A stretch of DNA of 27,099 nucleotides, from positions 1-27,099 of the forward strand of contig CALBST010000069.1 of NCBI GenBank assembly GCA_937967425.1, read 5' to 3'. The first letter of the stretch is position 1, and every line of letters starts with the position of its first letter. Origin of the DNA: an uncultured Caulobacteraceae bacterium (GTDB taxonomy: Bacteria > Pseudomonadota > Alphaproteobacteria > Caulobacterales > TH1-2). The notes beneath the pieces are model-generated. The model had not been told where the DNA came from. It did not search any database and saw only the letters and a list, made by a program, of their open reading frames with translations. The position numbers and the translations under genes were made by a program. Shown in pieces: positions 6,776 through 14,326 of this stretch.

Positions 6776-7507
6776 TTGGCCGAGAGTATCGAATTCAGCG
6801 TGGTCGTCCCCGTGATGAACGAAGAGGGCAACGCGGCCAATTTGGCGCGCGAGATCGCTTCGGTGCTCGACGGGCGAAGCTACGAGATGATCTTCGTCGA
6901 CGACGCGAGCCGTGACGACACGCGTGCGGAACTTGCGGCGCTGAAGGCGGAATTGCCGACGCTGCGTCTTATCGGCCATCGCAAGAATTCAGGCCAAAGC
7001 CGCGCCGTGCGTACCGGCGTGCTGGCCGCGCGCGCCTCGATTATCGGCACTCTGGACGGGGACGGGCAGAACGATCCGGCCGACCTACCGAAGCTCTTGG
7101 CCAAGATTACGCGCCCCGAAGCGCCGCCGAATCTGGGTATGGTAGCCGGAAACCGCCTCAAGCGGCAGGACAATTGGAGTAAGCGCGCCGCCTCTCAAAT
7201 CGCCAACTCAATTCGGCGGGCCGCGCTCAAGGACAACGCCATCGACAGTGGTTCCGGTGTCAAAGTGTTCAAACGCGAAGCTTTTTTGCGGCTGCCGTAC
7301 TTCGATCATATGCACCGTTTCATGGCCGCACTGATGCTGCGCGAAGGCTATGCAGTTGAGTTTTTGCCGGTTAATCATCGACAGCGAAACGCGGGTCGCT
7401 CGAAGTACACGAATCTCGGCAGATTGGCCGCGAACATGACGGACCTCTGGGGCGTTATGTGGCTCAGAAGCCGGGCGCGTTTGCCGGAGGGGACAGACGA
7501 GCTATGA
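6776..7507 (+). CDS. DPM1/ArnC-like family 2 glycosyltransferase
   Basis: A 243-residue GT2 enzyme that probably loads a sugar onto a polyprenyl phosphate at the cytoplasmic face. Motifs are FSVVVPVMNEEGN (7-19), IFVDDASRDDT (39-49), KNSGQSRAVRTG (70-81), the metal-binding LDGDGQNDP (93-101), GSGVKVFKRE, and the R.AGRSKY motif of dolichyl/undecaprenyl-phosphate transferases. It lacks the C-terminal pair of membrane helices seen in ArnC and GtrB, so it is of the short soluble type. The start is TTG at 6776, with GGGGAC upstream as a weak ribosome site. It diverges from the ArnT-like gene across 117 nt, which must hold both promoters. Its stop overlaps an ATG (7504) in the frame of the next gene. 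Confidence 0.85.
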   Translation: MAESIEFSVVVPVMNEEGNAANLAREIASVLDGRSYEMIFVDDASRDDTRAELAALKAELPTLRLIGHRKNSGQSRAVRTGVLAARASIIGTLDGDGQNDPADLPKLLAKITRPEAPPNLGMVAGNRLKRQDNWSKRAASQIANSIRRAALKDNAIDSGSGVKVFKREAFLRLPYFDHMHRFMAALMLREGYAVEFLPVNHRQRNAGRSKYTNLGRLAANMTDLWGVMWLRSRARLPEGTDEL

Positions 7508-7584
7508 GCAGAGGTCCGACGAGCACGACTGGTTTAGCTGCAGCGGCGAGTAGAAACCGCCGTCCTGCGAATGAGGGGAGTCCC

Positions 7585-8028
7585 ATGGGGGCCATTTTCA
7601 ACGTCTTTCCGCTGATCTTGATCCCGGTTCTGACGTACAACATCTGGGCGTTCGGCGCGACGGCGGCGAACAACGGCGATGGCGCTGCGGTGCGTGCGCA
7701 TCTGGCCGACGCGTGGATCCGGATGCCGATGGCGTCCGGAGCGCAATGGATCATCACCTTCGGCGATGTGATGGTGCTCTTGGCGCTGTTGCTGCTCTTC
7801 GTTGAGCTGTTGAAATCAACCTCTACCGGCACGGCGGCTATCTTCAATCACGCGCTTTCGATGCTGGTCTTCATCATCTGCCTCGTCGAGTTCCTGCTGC
7901 ACCCGGCGTTCGCGACGAGCGTTTTCTTCGTCATCCTGGTGATGGCGCTGTTGGACGTCCTCGCAGGCGTGGTGGTCACGATCATTTCGGCTCGCCGCGA
8001 TGTGGAGTTCGCGGGCGGCGGACACTGA
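7585..8028 (+). CDS. Four-helix membrane protein of unknown function
   Basis: A 147-residue protein with four predicted membrane helices: FPLILIPVLTYNIWAF, the WIITFGDVMVLLALLLLFVELL stretch, the LSMLVFIICLVEFLL stretch and the VFFVILVMALLDVLAGVVVTII stretch. I recognise no named family. The start at 7585 is preferred because AGGGGAG (7574-7580) lies 4 nt before it and the first helix follows at once. An in-frame ATG at 7504, overlapping the stop of the GT2 gene, would add 27 polar residues and would allow translational coupling. By size and position after a DPM1-like gene it could play a flippase-like role, but it does not look like GtrA, and that role is a guess. A strong terminator follows at 8061. 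Confidence 0.75.
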   Translation: MGAIFNVFPLILIPVLTYNIWAFGATAANNGDGAAVRAHLADAWIRMPMASGAQWIITFGDVMVLLALLLLFVELLKSTSTGTAAIFNHALSMLVFIICLVEFLLHPAFATSVFFVILVMALLDVLAGVVVTIISARRDVEFAGGGH

Positions 8029-8060
8029 TCGGTGCTTAACGCATTCTGGATTTGAGATGA

Positions 8061-8095
8061 GGGCGCGGACCGCGAGGTCTGCGCCCTTCTTCTTC
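8061..8095 (+). terminator. Rho-independent terminator after the membrane-protein gene
   Basis: GGGCGCGGACC (8061-8071), a GCGA loop, then GGTCTGCGCCC (8076-8086) form an 11-bp stem with one G-T pair. TTCTTCTTC (8087-8095) follows. It closes the 6776-8028 transcript. Confidence 0.85.
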
Positions 8096-8252
8096 AGCGT
8101 AATCCCCTACTCACAGGCACCACATTCCAAGCGCCAATGCGATCGTGAAGTCGAGCCAGCGGCCGAATCGGGGGATGATGAACGAAGCCATGGTTCGGTG
8201 CCCGCCTGCAGGTTCGGCGCCGGGCTATGCTTCGCTTGAGTTCGGGTGGTGA

Positions 8253-8588
8253 ATGGCGCTGTTCTTCGACGCTGACTGGTTCGATCAACGTTTGGCGGCG
8301 CGCGGCACCGACCGCATAGGCCTCGCGGTGGCGGCGGGTATCGAGCGCGGTGAACTGCATCGCATTTTCACCAACGAGCGCTCGCCGAGCGCCGAGGAGC
8401 TCTCAGAGTTCGCGCGCGTGCTTGAGACCGATCTGCTGGAAGTAACGATCCGCAGCGGCGTCGCCGTGCGTGAGTCCGCGCCGGGGGCGGATACGGGCGA
8501 TCGCATCGAGAGCATCGAAGCGCGGCTTGATGCGATCGATACCTGGCTGGCCGAGTTCGAAGCGTCGAAGAAGAAGGCCGCCGGCTAG
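8253..8588 (+). CDS. Small helix-turn-helix protein (XRE-like)
   Basis: A 111-residue protein. Residues about 8-60 look like a lambda-repressor type HTH: WFDQRLAARGTDRIGLAVAAGI, then the recognition segment ERGELHRIFTNERSPSAEELSEFARVLETD. The C-terminal third (DRIESIEARLDAIDTWLAEFEASKKKAAG) is a short coiled-coil-like helix that could drive dimer formation. No ligand-binding or enzyme domain is seen, and targets are unknown. The upstream ribosome site is weak. Its TAG stop lies in the tetramer CTAG (8585-8588), which also carries the stop of the convergent gene. Confidence 0.7.
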   Translation: MALFFDADWFDQRLAARGTDRIGLAVAAGIERGELHRIFTNERSPSAEELSEFARVLETDLLEVTIRSGVAVRESAPGADTGDRIESIEARLDAIDTWLAEFEASKKKAAG

Positions 8589-8821
8589 GCGCTCACGTTC
8601 ACCACGATGCCGGTGCGCAGCCGCGATTGTGGCGCGGCGTAACTGCGTCTGGGGGCCGCTTCCGCCTTGGCGACATGGTTCACGAGCGTTGCGGCAAAGA
8701 GCGGATCGAGCTTGAGGCGCCGGACGCGGCGGTCGCCGGCGCGGCGGTCCGTCCGGCGTTGTTCACCGACTTCTTCGTAGTCGGCGTCCAGAACAGGCGC
8801 GAGGCGAGGTGCGGCGCTCAT
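8585..8821 (-). CDS. Short conserved-looking basic protein
   Basis: A 78-residue product of unknown function. Its middle holds an arginine-rich stretch (EQRRTDRRAGDRRVRRLKLD) followed by LDPLFAATLVNHVAKAEA, a pattern I associate with small uncharacterised alphaproteobacterial proteins. That recollection cannot be checked here. No membrane segment or signal is seen. The gene is divergent from the amidase gene (67 nt between starts) and convergent with the HTH gene, with stops overlapping by 4 nt. The neat fit between neighbours supports a real gene. Confidence 0.6.
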   Translation of the reverse strand: MSAAPRLAPVLDADYEEVGEQRRTDRRAGDRRVRRLKLDPLFAATLVNHVAKAEAAPRRSYAAPQSRLRTGIVVNVSA

Positions 8822-8888
8822 AAGCGCGCCGGTGCATCAGACGTGCCAAACGGAAATTAACCGCTATCGTTGCGGTAGGAGATCAGCG

Positions 8889-10313
8889 ATGCGGGATTAC
8901 GCAAACTATGACGGGCTGGGGCTGACGGAACTTGTCCGTAAGCGGGATGTGACGCCTAGTGAGCTGTTGGAAGCCGCGATCGAGCGCACCGAGCGCAATA
9001 ACCCTAAGCTCAACGCCATTGTTTACAAAGCTTACGACGAAGCGCGCGCGGCCGCGGCCGGCGCCTTGCCGGACGGCCCGTTCAAGGGCGTGCCATTTCT
9101 GATCAAGGATCTGGGCGTGCGCGTGAAGGGCTGGCCGCGCACCAGCGCAAGCCGCTTTGCGCAAATCGATGCAGATGCCGACGATAGTGAATTGATGAAG
9201 CGCTATCGCGCCTCCGGCGTGGTGGCGTTCGGCAAGACCAATACGCCGGAGTTCGGCATCCCTGGCGTGACATCCTCCGCCTTGCTCGGTCCGTGCCGCA
9301 ACCCCTGGAACACCGATCACATCTCGGGCGGTTCGTCAGGCGGCGCCGCGAGCGCGGTGGCCGCCGGGATCGTGCCGCTCGCACACGCGAGCGACGGCTT
9401 GGGCTCGATCCGTATTCCGGCGGCGTGCTGCGGGCTGGTGGGGTTAAAGACGACGCGTGACCGCAATCCAAACGGCCAACACGATACCGATCGCGCCATT
9501 GGCTTGAGTGTCGATCACGTTGTCTCGCGCACCGTGCGCGACAGCGCCGCTATGCTGGACGCGACGGGATATCCCGAAGCCAACAGTCCGTTTGCGTACC
9601 CTCAAAAGGAGCGGCCATATCTGGAAGAAGTCACCCGTTCGCCTGGAAAGATGCGCATTGCCTTCTCGAGCGAGACGCCGAGCGGCAAGCCAATCGATCC
9701 AGAAATCCGCGCAGCGCTCGAGCGTACTGCAGAGACGCTAAAGCAGCTCGGTCACGATGTGCGCGAAGAGGGGCTGGGGATCGACTACCGCATGCTCTAC
9801 CGCGCGCAGGGGATGGTCTCGGCTGCGAACTTCTCCGCCAGCATTCGCCGCTGGATCGAGATCAAGGGCCGCGAGCCGGGCGATGATGAACTCGAAGGCT
9901 TGGCGCGCCGCGGTTATGAGGCGGGCAAGCGGCTGACGGCGCAAGACGCCGGCTGGGCCTGGCAGCAATTGCGCATCATGAACCGGCAGATCCTTTCCAA
10001 GTTCGAGACGTGGGACGTCTGGCTAACGCCCGTGCTCGGCACCAACGTGCCGCGCGTCGACTATCTCGATCCGCTGATGGAAGATCTGAAAGAGTTTGAT
10101 CGCCGCCAAGCGGCGACCTTTGGCTTTACGCCGCCCTTCAATCTCACCGGCCAGCCCTCACTCTCGCTGCCGCTGCACCAAAGCGAAAGCAATCTGCCGA
10201 TCGCGATGATGTTCACCGCGCGCTACGGCGATGAAGCGACGCTGTTCAGGCTCGCCGGGCAACTTGAGAAAGAAATGCCGTGGATCGAGCGTAAGCCGCC
10301 AGTGTGGGACTAG
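8889..10313 (+). CDS. Amidase signature family hydrolase
   Basis: A 474-residue enzyme of the amidase signature family, which hydrolyses carboxamide bonds with a Ser-cisSer-Lys triad. The predicted triad is Lys73 (FLIKDLGVR), cis-Ser149 (GGSSGG, 147-152) and nucleophile Ser173 (DGLGSIRIPA); the 24-residue spacing between the serines matches fatty acid amide hydrolase. The usual D-x-GGSIR reads DGLGSIR here, a mild change next to the nucleophile. There is no signal peptide, so it acts in the cytoplasm. GatA is unlikely, since gatB/gatC are absent and the C-terminal half differs. The ATG at 8889 follows AGGAG (8877-8881). The substrate is unknown. Confidence 0.9.
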   Translation: MRDYANYDGLGLTELVRKRDVTPSELLEAAIERTERNNPKLNAIVYKAYDEARAAAAGALPDGPFKGVPFLIKDLGVRVKGWPRTSASRFAQIDADADDSELMKRYRASGVVAFGKTNTPEFGIPGVTSSALLGPCRNPWNTDHISGGSSGGAASAVAAGIVPLAHASDGLGSIRIPAACCGLVGLKTTRDRNPNGQHDTDRAIGLSVDHVVSRTVRDSAAMLDATGYPEANSPFAYPQKERPYLEEVTRSPGKMRIAFSSETPSGKPIDPEIRAALERTAETLKQLGHDVREEGLGIDYRMLYRAQGMVSAANFSASIRRWIEIKGREPGDDELEGLARRGYEAGKRLTAQDAGWAWQQLRIMNRQILSKFETWDVWLTPVLGTNVPRVDYLDPLMEDLKEFDRRQAATFGFTPPFNLTGQPSLSLPLHQSESNLPIAMMFTARYGDEATLFRLAGQLEKEMPWIERKPPVWD

Positions 10314-10391
10314 GTCCGTGCGACCGCGGTCACAGCGCGGGGCCGGCTTTTGGCGGACGCATTCCTGGTGGGTGGCCGAAACAAAGGAAAT

Positions 10392-11213
10392 ATGGACATG
10401 AACCCGAACAAAGCGCTGTGGGAGAAGGGTGACTTCACCCGCTTAGCTGCAACCATGCGCGAAAGCGGCGATGCGCTCATCGAAAGTCTGGGCGTAAGGC
10501 CAGGGATGAAAGTGCTCGATCTTGGCTGCGGCGACGGCACGACGGCGATACCGTCAGCCAAGCGCGGCGCTGAGGTGCTTGGTGTAGATATTGCCGAGAA
10601 CCTTGTCGCAGCCGGCAATCGCCGCGCCAAAGACGAGGGGCTGACCAACATCCGCTTCCAACAAGGTGACGCCTGTAACCTTGAGGGCATCGCCGACAAG
10701 CAGTTCGATCTCGTCGTCACCATTTTCGGCGCGATGTTCGCGCCGAAGCCGTTCGACGTGGCGAAGGAAATGGTGCGCGTGACCAAGCCCGGCGGACGCA
10801 TTGTCATGGGCAACTGGATCCCCGGCGATCCAACCCTAGTTGCGCAAATCCTGAAGATCAGCGCCGCTTACACGCCGCCGCCGCCGGAAGGCTTCATCAG
10901 CCCGGTGACGTGGGGCTCGGAAGAGAACGTGAAAGAGCGTTTCGGCCAAGCCGGCGTTTCTCCGGAAGACATCACCTGCGAGCGCCAAACCTACACGTTC
11001 AATTTCAATGGCCCGCCGAAAGGGTTCCTTGACGTGTTCCGCAACTACTACGGCCCCACGATGAACGCCTTCGAAGCAGCCGAGAAGAACGGCAAAACGG
11101 ATGCGCTTTACGCCGAACTTGCGGCGCTTTTCGAGGCGCAGAACAAAAGTGGCCGCGCCGACGCAACGACCGCGCCGGCGACGTTCCTCAAAGTTATTGT
11201 GAACCGGCGCTAG
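10392..11213 (+). CDS. Class I SAM-dependent methyltransferase
   Basis: A 273-residue cytoplasmic Rossmann-fold methyltransferase. The SAM site shows motif I VLDLGCGDGTT, the acidic end of strand 2 in EVLGVDIAENLV, and FQQGDACNL. The later strand FDLVVTIFGAMFAPKP and the KPGGRIVMGNW segment fit the UbiE/Methyltransf_11 group. A C-terminal lid (about 160-273) resembles small-molecule enzymes, but the substrate is unknown. The start is set at the ATG at 10392, just after AAAGGAAA (10383-10390); an ATG at 10398 is equally possible. A hairpin follows at 11226, between this gene and convergent phaR. Confidence 0.85.
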   Translation: MDMNPNKALWEKGDFTRLAATMRESGDALIESLGVRPGMKVLDLGCGDGTTAIPSAKRGAEVLGVDIAENLVAAGNRRAKDEGLTNIRFQQGDACNLEGIADKQFDLVVTIFGAMFAPKPFDVAKEMVRVTKPGGRIVMGNWIPGDPTLVAQILKISAAYTPPPPEGFISPVTWGSEENVKERFGQAGVSPEDITCERQTYTFNFNGPPKGFLDVFRNYYGPTMNAFEAAEKNGKTDALYAELAALFEAQNKSGRADATTAPATFLKVIVNRR

Positions 11214-11225
11214 CCTGACACCGGG

Positions 11226-11249
11226 CGCCGCTCCGGCCGTGGAGCGGCG
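11226..11249. terminator. Hairpin between convergent methyltransferase and phaR genes
   Basis: CGCCGCTCC (11226-11234) and GGAGCGGCG (11241-11249) form a perfect 9-bp stem with a 6-nt loop. It lies between two gene ends. There is no T run on either side, so it is a probable transcription barrier rather than a textbook terminator. Confidence 0.5.
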
Positions 11250-11257
11250 TCACTGCT

Positions 11258-11881
11258 CTAGCGCTTCGCCATCAGATCCAGCTGCTTCTGCATCGCTTCC
11301 ATTTGGCGGCGCAGTTCGGCGAGTTGCTGGTCTTTGTCTTCCGCGCTGTCGTCCGCTTTGGGCGCGCCCGGCATACTGGGCATCGTGCCGGCGGCGAAGG
11401 GCGCCCAGACCTTCATGGCCTGCTGGAAGAGCGCCATGTTGCGTTGGGCTTGCTCTTCAAACGCGGCCATCGGCGTGGTGGCGCCGAACGCGCGCGACAT
11501 GTTCTCGCGCATCTGCTCTTGCGCCTTCGAGAAGCTCTCCATGCTCATCTCGAGATAGGGCGGCAGGAAGCCTTGCATCTGGTCGCCATAGAAGCGGATG
11601 AGGCGGCGCAAGAACTGCACCGGCAACATGCTTTGGCCCTTGCTCTCTTGCTCGAAAATAATCTGCGTCAGCACCGAGCGGGTGATGTCGTCGCCGGTTT
11701 TGGCGTCGAGGACGATAAAGTCGACGCCTTCGCGCACCATCTCCGAGAGATCGTCGAGCGTGACGTATTTGCTCTCGCCCGTATTGTAGAGGCGCCGGTT
11801 GGCGTACTTCTTGATGACGATCGGATCGCCTTGGGTCTCAGAGCCGGCTTCCCCCGCTGCCGGGCCGCTTGAATCCGCCAC
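11258..11881 (-). CDS. phaR: Polyhydroxyalkanoate synthesis repressor PhaR
   Basis: PhaR represses polyhydroxyalkanoate genes and also binds the polymer granule, so polymer build-up relieves repression. The N-terminal DNA-binding domain is clear (IVIKKYANRRLYNTGES then YVTLDDLSEMVREG), followed by FIVLDAKTGDDITRSVLTQIIFEQE and the PHB-accumulation domain LPVQFLRRLIRFYGDQMQGFLPPYLEMSM. The C-terminus (QQLAELRRQMEAMQKQLDLM) is a coiled coil. The start is set at a GTG (11879-11881) with AGGGA about 9 nt upstream. The frame is open further upstream to a TTG at 11956, but that part is unlike the family. It is divergent from phaA, which it probably controls. Confidence 0.9.
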   Translation of the reverse strand: MADSSGPAAGEAGSETQGDPIVIKKYANRRLYNTGESKYVTLDDLSEMVREGVDFIVLDAKTGDDITRSVLTQIIFEQESKGQSMLPVQFLRRLIRFYGDQMQGFLPPYLEMSMESFSKAQEQMRENMSRAFGATTPMAAFEEQAQRNMALFQQAMKVWAPFAAGTMPSMPGAPKADDSAEDKDQQLAELRRQMEAMQKQLDLMAKR

Positions 11882-12013
11882 TTGGTTTGTCCCTATCGAA
11901 TTATGGCGCCCGCGAACGCGAGCTTTGGTTCCAAACTCTCGCTTCCTTCGCCGCAATGCAAGACAAAGACGCTGAATTCGCCTGCCGAAGGGCCTGGCGC
12001 GGCTTGGATTTCG

Positions 12014-12028
12014 CGCACTGCATGTGCG
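12014..12028. promoter_or_regulatory. Candidate PhaR operator in the phaR-phaA intergenic region
   Basis: CGCAC-TGCAT-GTGCG is a perfect 5-bp inverted repeat rich in TGC/GCA. It lies 62 nt before the phaA ATG and 133 nt before the phaR start. PhaR proteins are known to bind TGC-rich palindromes in front of pha genes. Assignment to PhaR is inferred from position and composition. Confidence 0.4.
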
Positions 12029-12089
12029 ATAGGAAGGCTCAAGACTTCCTTACTGTCCAATGCCTTCGCGCTCTAGGAGCCTGTAGCCC

Positions 12090-13262
12090 ATGACCGACAT
12101 CGTCATCGTCTCCGCCGCCCGCACGCCGGTTGGTTCGTTCAACGGCTCGTTTGCTGCAGTGCCCGCGCACGAGCTGGGAAAAACCGCGATCACGGCCGCG
12201 CTGCAGCGCGCAAAGGTCGATCCGAAGGAGGTGTCCGAGGTCGTGCTGGGCCAGGTGCTGACGGCGAACCAGGGCATGAACCCAGCGCGGCAAGCTTCGC
12301 GCGCCGCGGGCGTGCCGGATGAGAGCCCGGCCTGGTCGCTCAACCAAGTGTGCGGCTCGGGATTGCGTGCTGTCGTCGTCGGCTACCAGCAGCTGAAGGC
12401 GGGTGATGCGAAGATCGTCGTCGCCGGCGGCCAGGAGAACATGAGCCTCTCGCCGCATGCCGCGCATCTGCGCGCTGGCCAGAAGATGGGCGACCTTTCG
12501 TTCAGCGACACGATGATCAAGGACGGCCTGACCGACGTCTTCAATCAATATCACATGGGCATCACCGCCGAGAACGTCGCCGAGAAGTGGCAGATCACGC
12601 GCGAACAGCAGGATCAATTCGCGACGCTCAGCCAGCAGAAAGCGAGCGCGGCGCAGAAGGCCGGCAAGTTCAAGGACGAGATCGTCGCGGTGACGGTCGC
12701 GGGCCGAAAAGGCGACATGATCGTTGAGAACGACGAATACATCAAACACGACGCCACCCTTGAGGGTGCGGCGAAGCTGCGCGCCGCCTTCAAGAAGGAC
12801 GGCACCGTCACCGCCGCGAACGCCTCCGGCATCAATGATGGCGCTGCCGCGCTTGTGCTGATGACGGCGGACGAGGCGTCAAAGCGTGGCCTCACGCCGT
12901 TGGCGCGCATCGCTTCATGGGCCTCGCGCGGCGTTGACCCGACGGTGATGGGTACCGGCCCGATCCCATCTTCGAAGGCGGCGCTTGAGCGCGCTGGCTG
13001 GAAGGTCAGCGATCTTGACCTCGTCGAGTCCAACGAAGCCTTCGCCGCGCAAGCTTGCGCCGTGAACAAGGACATGGGTTGGGACACCGACATCGTGAAC
13101 GTCAACGGTGGCGCCATCGCCATCGGCCACCCGATCGGCGCGTCCGGCGCACGCGTGCTCACAACGCTGCTCTACGAACTGCAGCGACGTGGCAAGAGCA
13201 AAGGCCTCGCCACGCTCTGCATCGGCGGTGGCATGGGCATCGCGGTGTGCGTGGAGCGCTAG
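12090..13262 (+). CDS. phaA: Acetyl-CoA C-acetyltransferase (beta-ketothiolase)
   Basis: A 390-residue biosynthetic thiolase that condenses two acetyl-CoA to acetoacetyl-CoA, the first step of polyhydroxybutyrate synthesis. The catalytic residues are all present: Cys88 in NQVCGSGLRAV, His347 in GGAIAIGHPIGASG and Cys377 in CIGGGMG. These match Zoogloea PhaA (Cys89, His348, Cys378) one residue off. The length is typical. The gene is divergent from phaR; phaB lies 1.6 kb downstream, separated by three minus-strand genes. Its TAG stop forms the loop of an 8-bp hairpin followed by T residues, so its terminator overlaps the coding end. A role in general acetoacetyl-CoA metabolism (atoB) is also possible. 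Confidence 0.95.
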   Translation: MTDIVIVSAARTPVGSFNGSFAAVPAHELGKTAITAALQRAKVDPKEVSEVVLGQVLTANQGMNPARQASRAAGVPDESPAWSLNQVCGSGLRAVVVGYQQLKAGDAKIVVAGGQENMSLSPHAAHLRAGQKMGDLSFSDTMIKDGLTDVFNQYHMGITAENVAEKWQITREQQDQFATLSQQKASAAQKAGKFKDEIVAVTVAGRKGDMIVENDEYIKHDATLEGAAKLRAAFKKDGTVTAANASGINDGAAALVLMTADEASKRGLTPLARIASWASRGVDPTVMGTGPIPSSKAALERAGWKVSDLDLVESNEAFAAQACAVNKDMGWDTDIVNVNGGAIAIGHPIGASGARVLTTLLYELQRRGKSKGLATLCIGGGMGIAVCVER

Positions 13263-13275
13263 GCGCTCCATATTT
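13252..13275 (+). terminator. Terminator hairpin with the phaA stop codon as its loop
   Basis: TGGAGCGC (13252-13259) and GCGCTCCA (13263-13270) form a perfect 8-bp stem. The 3-nt loop between them is the TAG stop. TATTTT follows from 13271. The left arm encodes the last residues of PhaA. Confidence 0.65.
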
Positions 13276-13647
13276 TCAGCGATGCTGATCAATCAAGATC
13301 TGATTGCCGTCAGGGTCGACCACAACAATGTGCGCTGGGCCTTGTGTTGACTCATCGGCTTCTGCCGCTGGCGTTACGCCGCTCGCCTTCAGCCGCTTCT
13401 GAATCTCGCGCACATCATCGAACTCTGCGAGTTCCTTCGCGTCGCTGTCCCAGCCTGGGTTGAATGTCAGCATGTTCTTGTCGAACATGCCTTGGAACAG
13501 GCCGATCAGGGTCGTTTCGTTCTTCATGATCAGCCAGCGCTGATCCTGATTGCCGCCGAAGACTGTGAAGCCGAGCTTTTCGTAGAACGCGCGCGAGGCG
13601 GCGATGTCCTTGACAGCGAGGCTGATGGAGAATGCGCCGAGTTTCAT
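13276..13647 (-). CDS. VOC (glyoxalase/bleomycin-resistance fold) family protein
   Basis: A 123-residue protein made of two beta-alpha-beta-beta-beta units. The first is FSISLAVKDIAASRAFYEKLGFTVFGG; the second contains VREIQKRLKASGVTP and ends HIVVVDPDGNQILIDQH. The position that usually carries the first metal-ligand His is Ser (FSISL), so it is not a standard glyoxalase I, and the activity is unknown. It lies 30 nt after the DUF4199 gene and 13 nt from the end of convergent phaA, so it is the last gene of the LuxR-DUF4199-VOC group. The ATG at 13647 is preceded by AAAGGAT on the minus strand. Confidence 0.8.
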   Translation of the reverse strand: MKLGAFSISLAVKDIAASRAFYEKLGFTVFGGNQDQRWLIMKNETTLIGLFQGMFDKNMLTFNPGWDSDAKELAEFDDVREIQKRLKASGVTPAAEADESTQGPAHIVVVDPDGNQILIDQHR

Positions 13648-13677
13648 TTGAGTGATCCTTTGGGGTTGAAGTGGCGC

Positions 13678-14217
13678 CTACGCCCGCGCGGGCAGAATTT
13701 TGGGGTTGCGCAGGATCGCGGCTGAGAACAGCGCGATCAAAAGGCCGACCGGGAAGATCTCGATGAAGGTCATCGGCAGGCGGTAGAGCGGGTTGGCGTA
13801 GTCGGCCTTGTAGCGCTCCATTTGGGCGATGAACTCATCCAGTTCCGGCCCGGTCACGCCCGCGCTGCGTTGCGCTTCGATCAGCGTGGCGGTGTAGTTC
13901 TCCATGAACGGGTAGTTCGTAGTCTGGAGGAACGTCTCCCAGGCGGCCACATAGACGACGCCCGCGATAGCCGCGACCAGCACACCCATGCCGAAGGCGG
14001 GGAAGAACTTGATTACCCCGCCGAGCACTTTGTTGCGATATTCGCGGACGGCCAGGAAGATCATCGACAGCGCAACGATCATGATCAGGTACCCAAACCA
14101 CATCGAGGAGGTCGCATGGCCGCCGCCGGGACCGCCGGCGTAAACTATGCCAGCGATGATGACGGCGATGACGATCGCGCCGGCAATGGCGCCGTACCTC
14201 AGTGCGATGGCGAACAT
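13678..14217 (-). CDS. DUF4199-type membrane protein
   Basis: A 179-residue protein with four membrane helices: YGAIAGAIVIAVIIAGIVYA at 8-27, WFGYLIMIVALSMIFLAV at about 40-57, the FFPAFGMGVLVAAIAGVVYVAAW stretch at about 70-92 and MTFIEIFPVGLLIALFSAAIL near the end. A polar, probably extracytoplasmic section lies at about 95-145. The helix pattern, the YRNK turn after helix 2 and the final R-N-P-K-I fit the DUF4199 family, whose function is not known. It lies downstream of a membrane-bound LuxR-type gene, and I take the two as one functional unit. Confidence 0.75.
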   Translation of the reverse strand: MFAIALRYGAIAGAIVIAVIIAGIVYAGGPGGGHATSSMWFGYLIMIVALSMIFLAVREYRNKVLGGVIKFFPAFGMGVLVAAIAGVVYVAAWETFLQTTNYPFMENYTATLIEAQRSAGVTGPELDEFIAQMERYKADYANPLYRLPMTFIEIFPVGLLIALFSAAILRNPKILPARA

Positions 14218-14326
14218 GAACCCGCTCCCCGTGTTGCGTGAGGTGCAAGTTAGGCCGCGCCAGCGCGCGAAAGGCCATCACCCGAAAGTACCAAATCGTC
14301 GAAATCGCCCGTTTGGCCGGCCCTCT

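Noticed and set aside
8857..8875. CtrA-like site (TTAACC...) before the amidase gene
   Set aside because: Only one half of TTAA-N7-TTAA is present; the second half reads CGTT.
12039..12749. 236-codon minus-strand frame antisense to phaA
   Set aside because: The composition (His/Arg/Asp rich, no domain) is that of the reverse complement of a high-GC coding frame. phaA on the other strand is certain.
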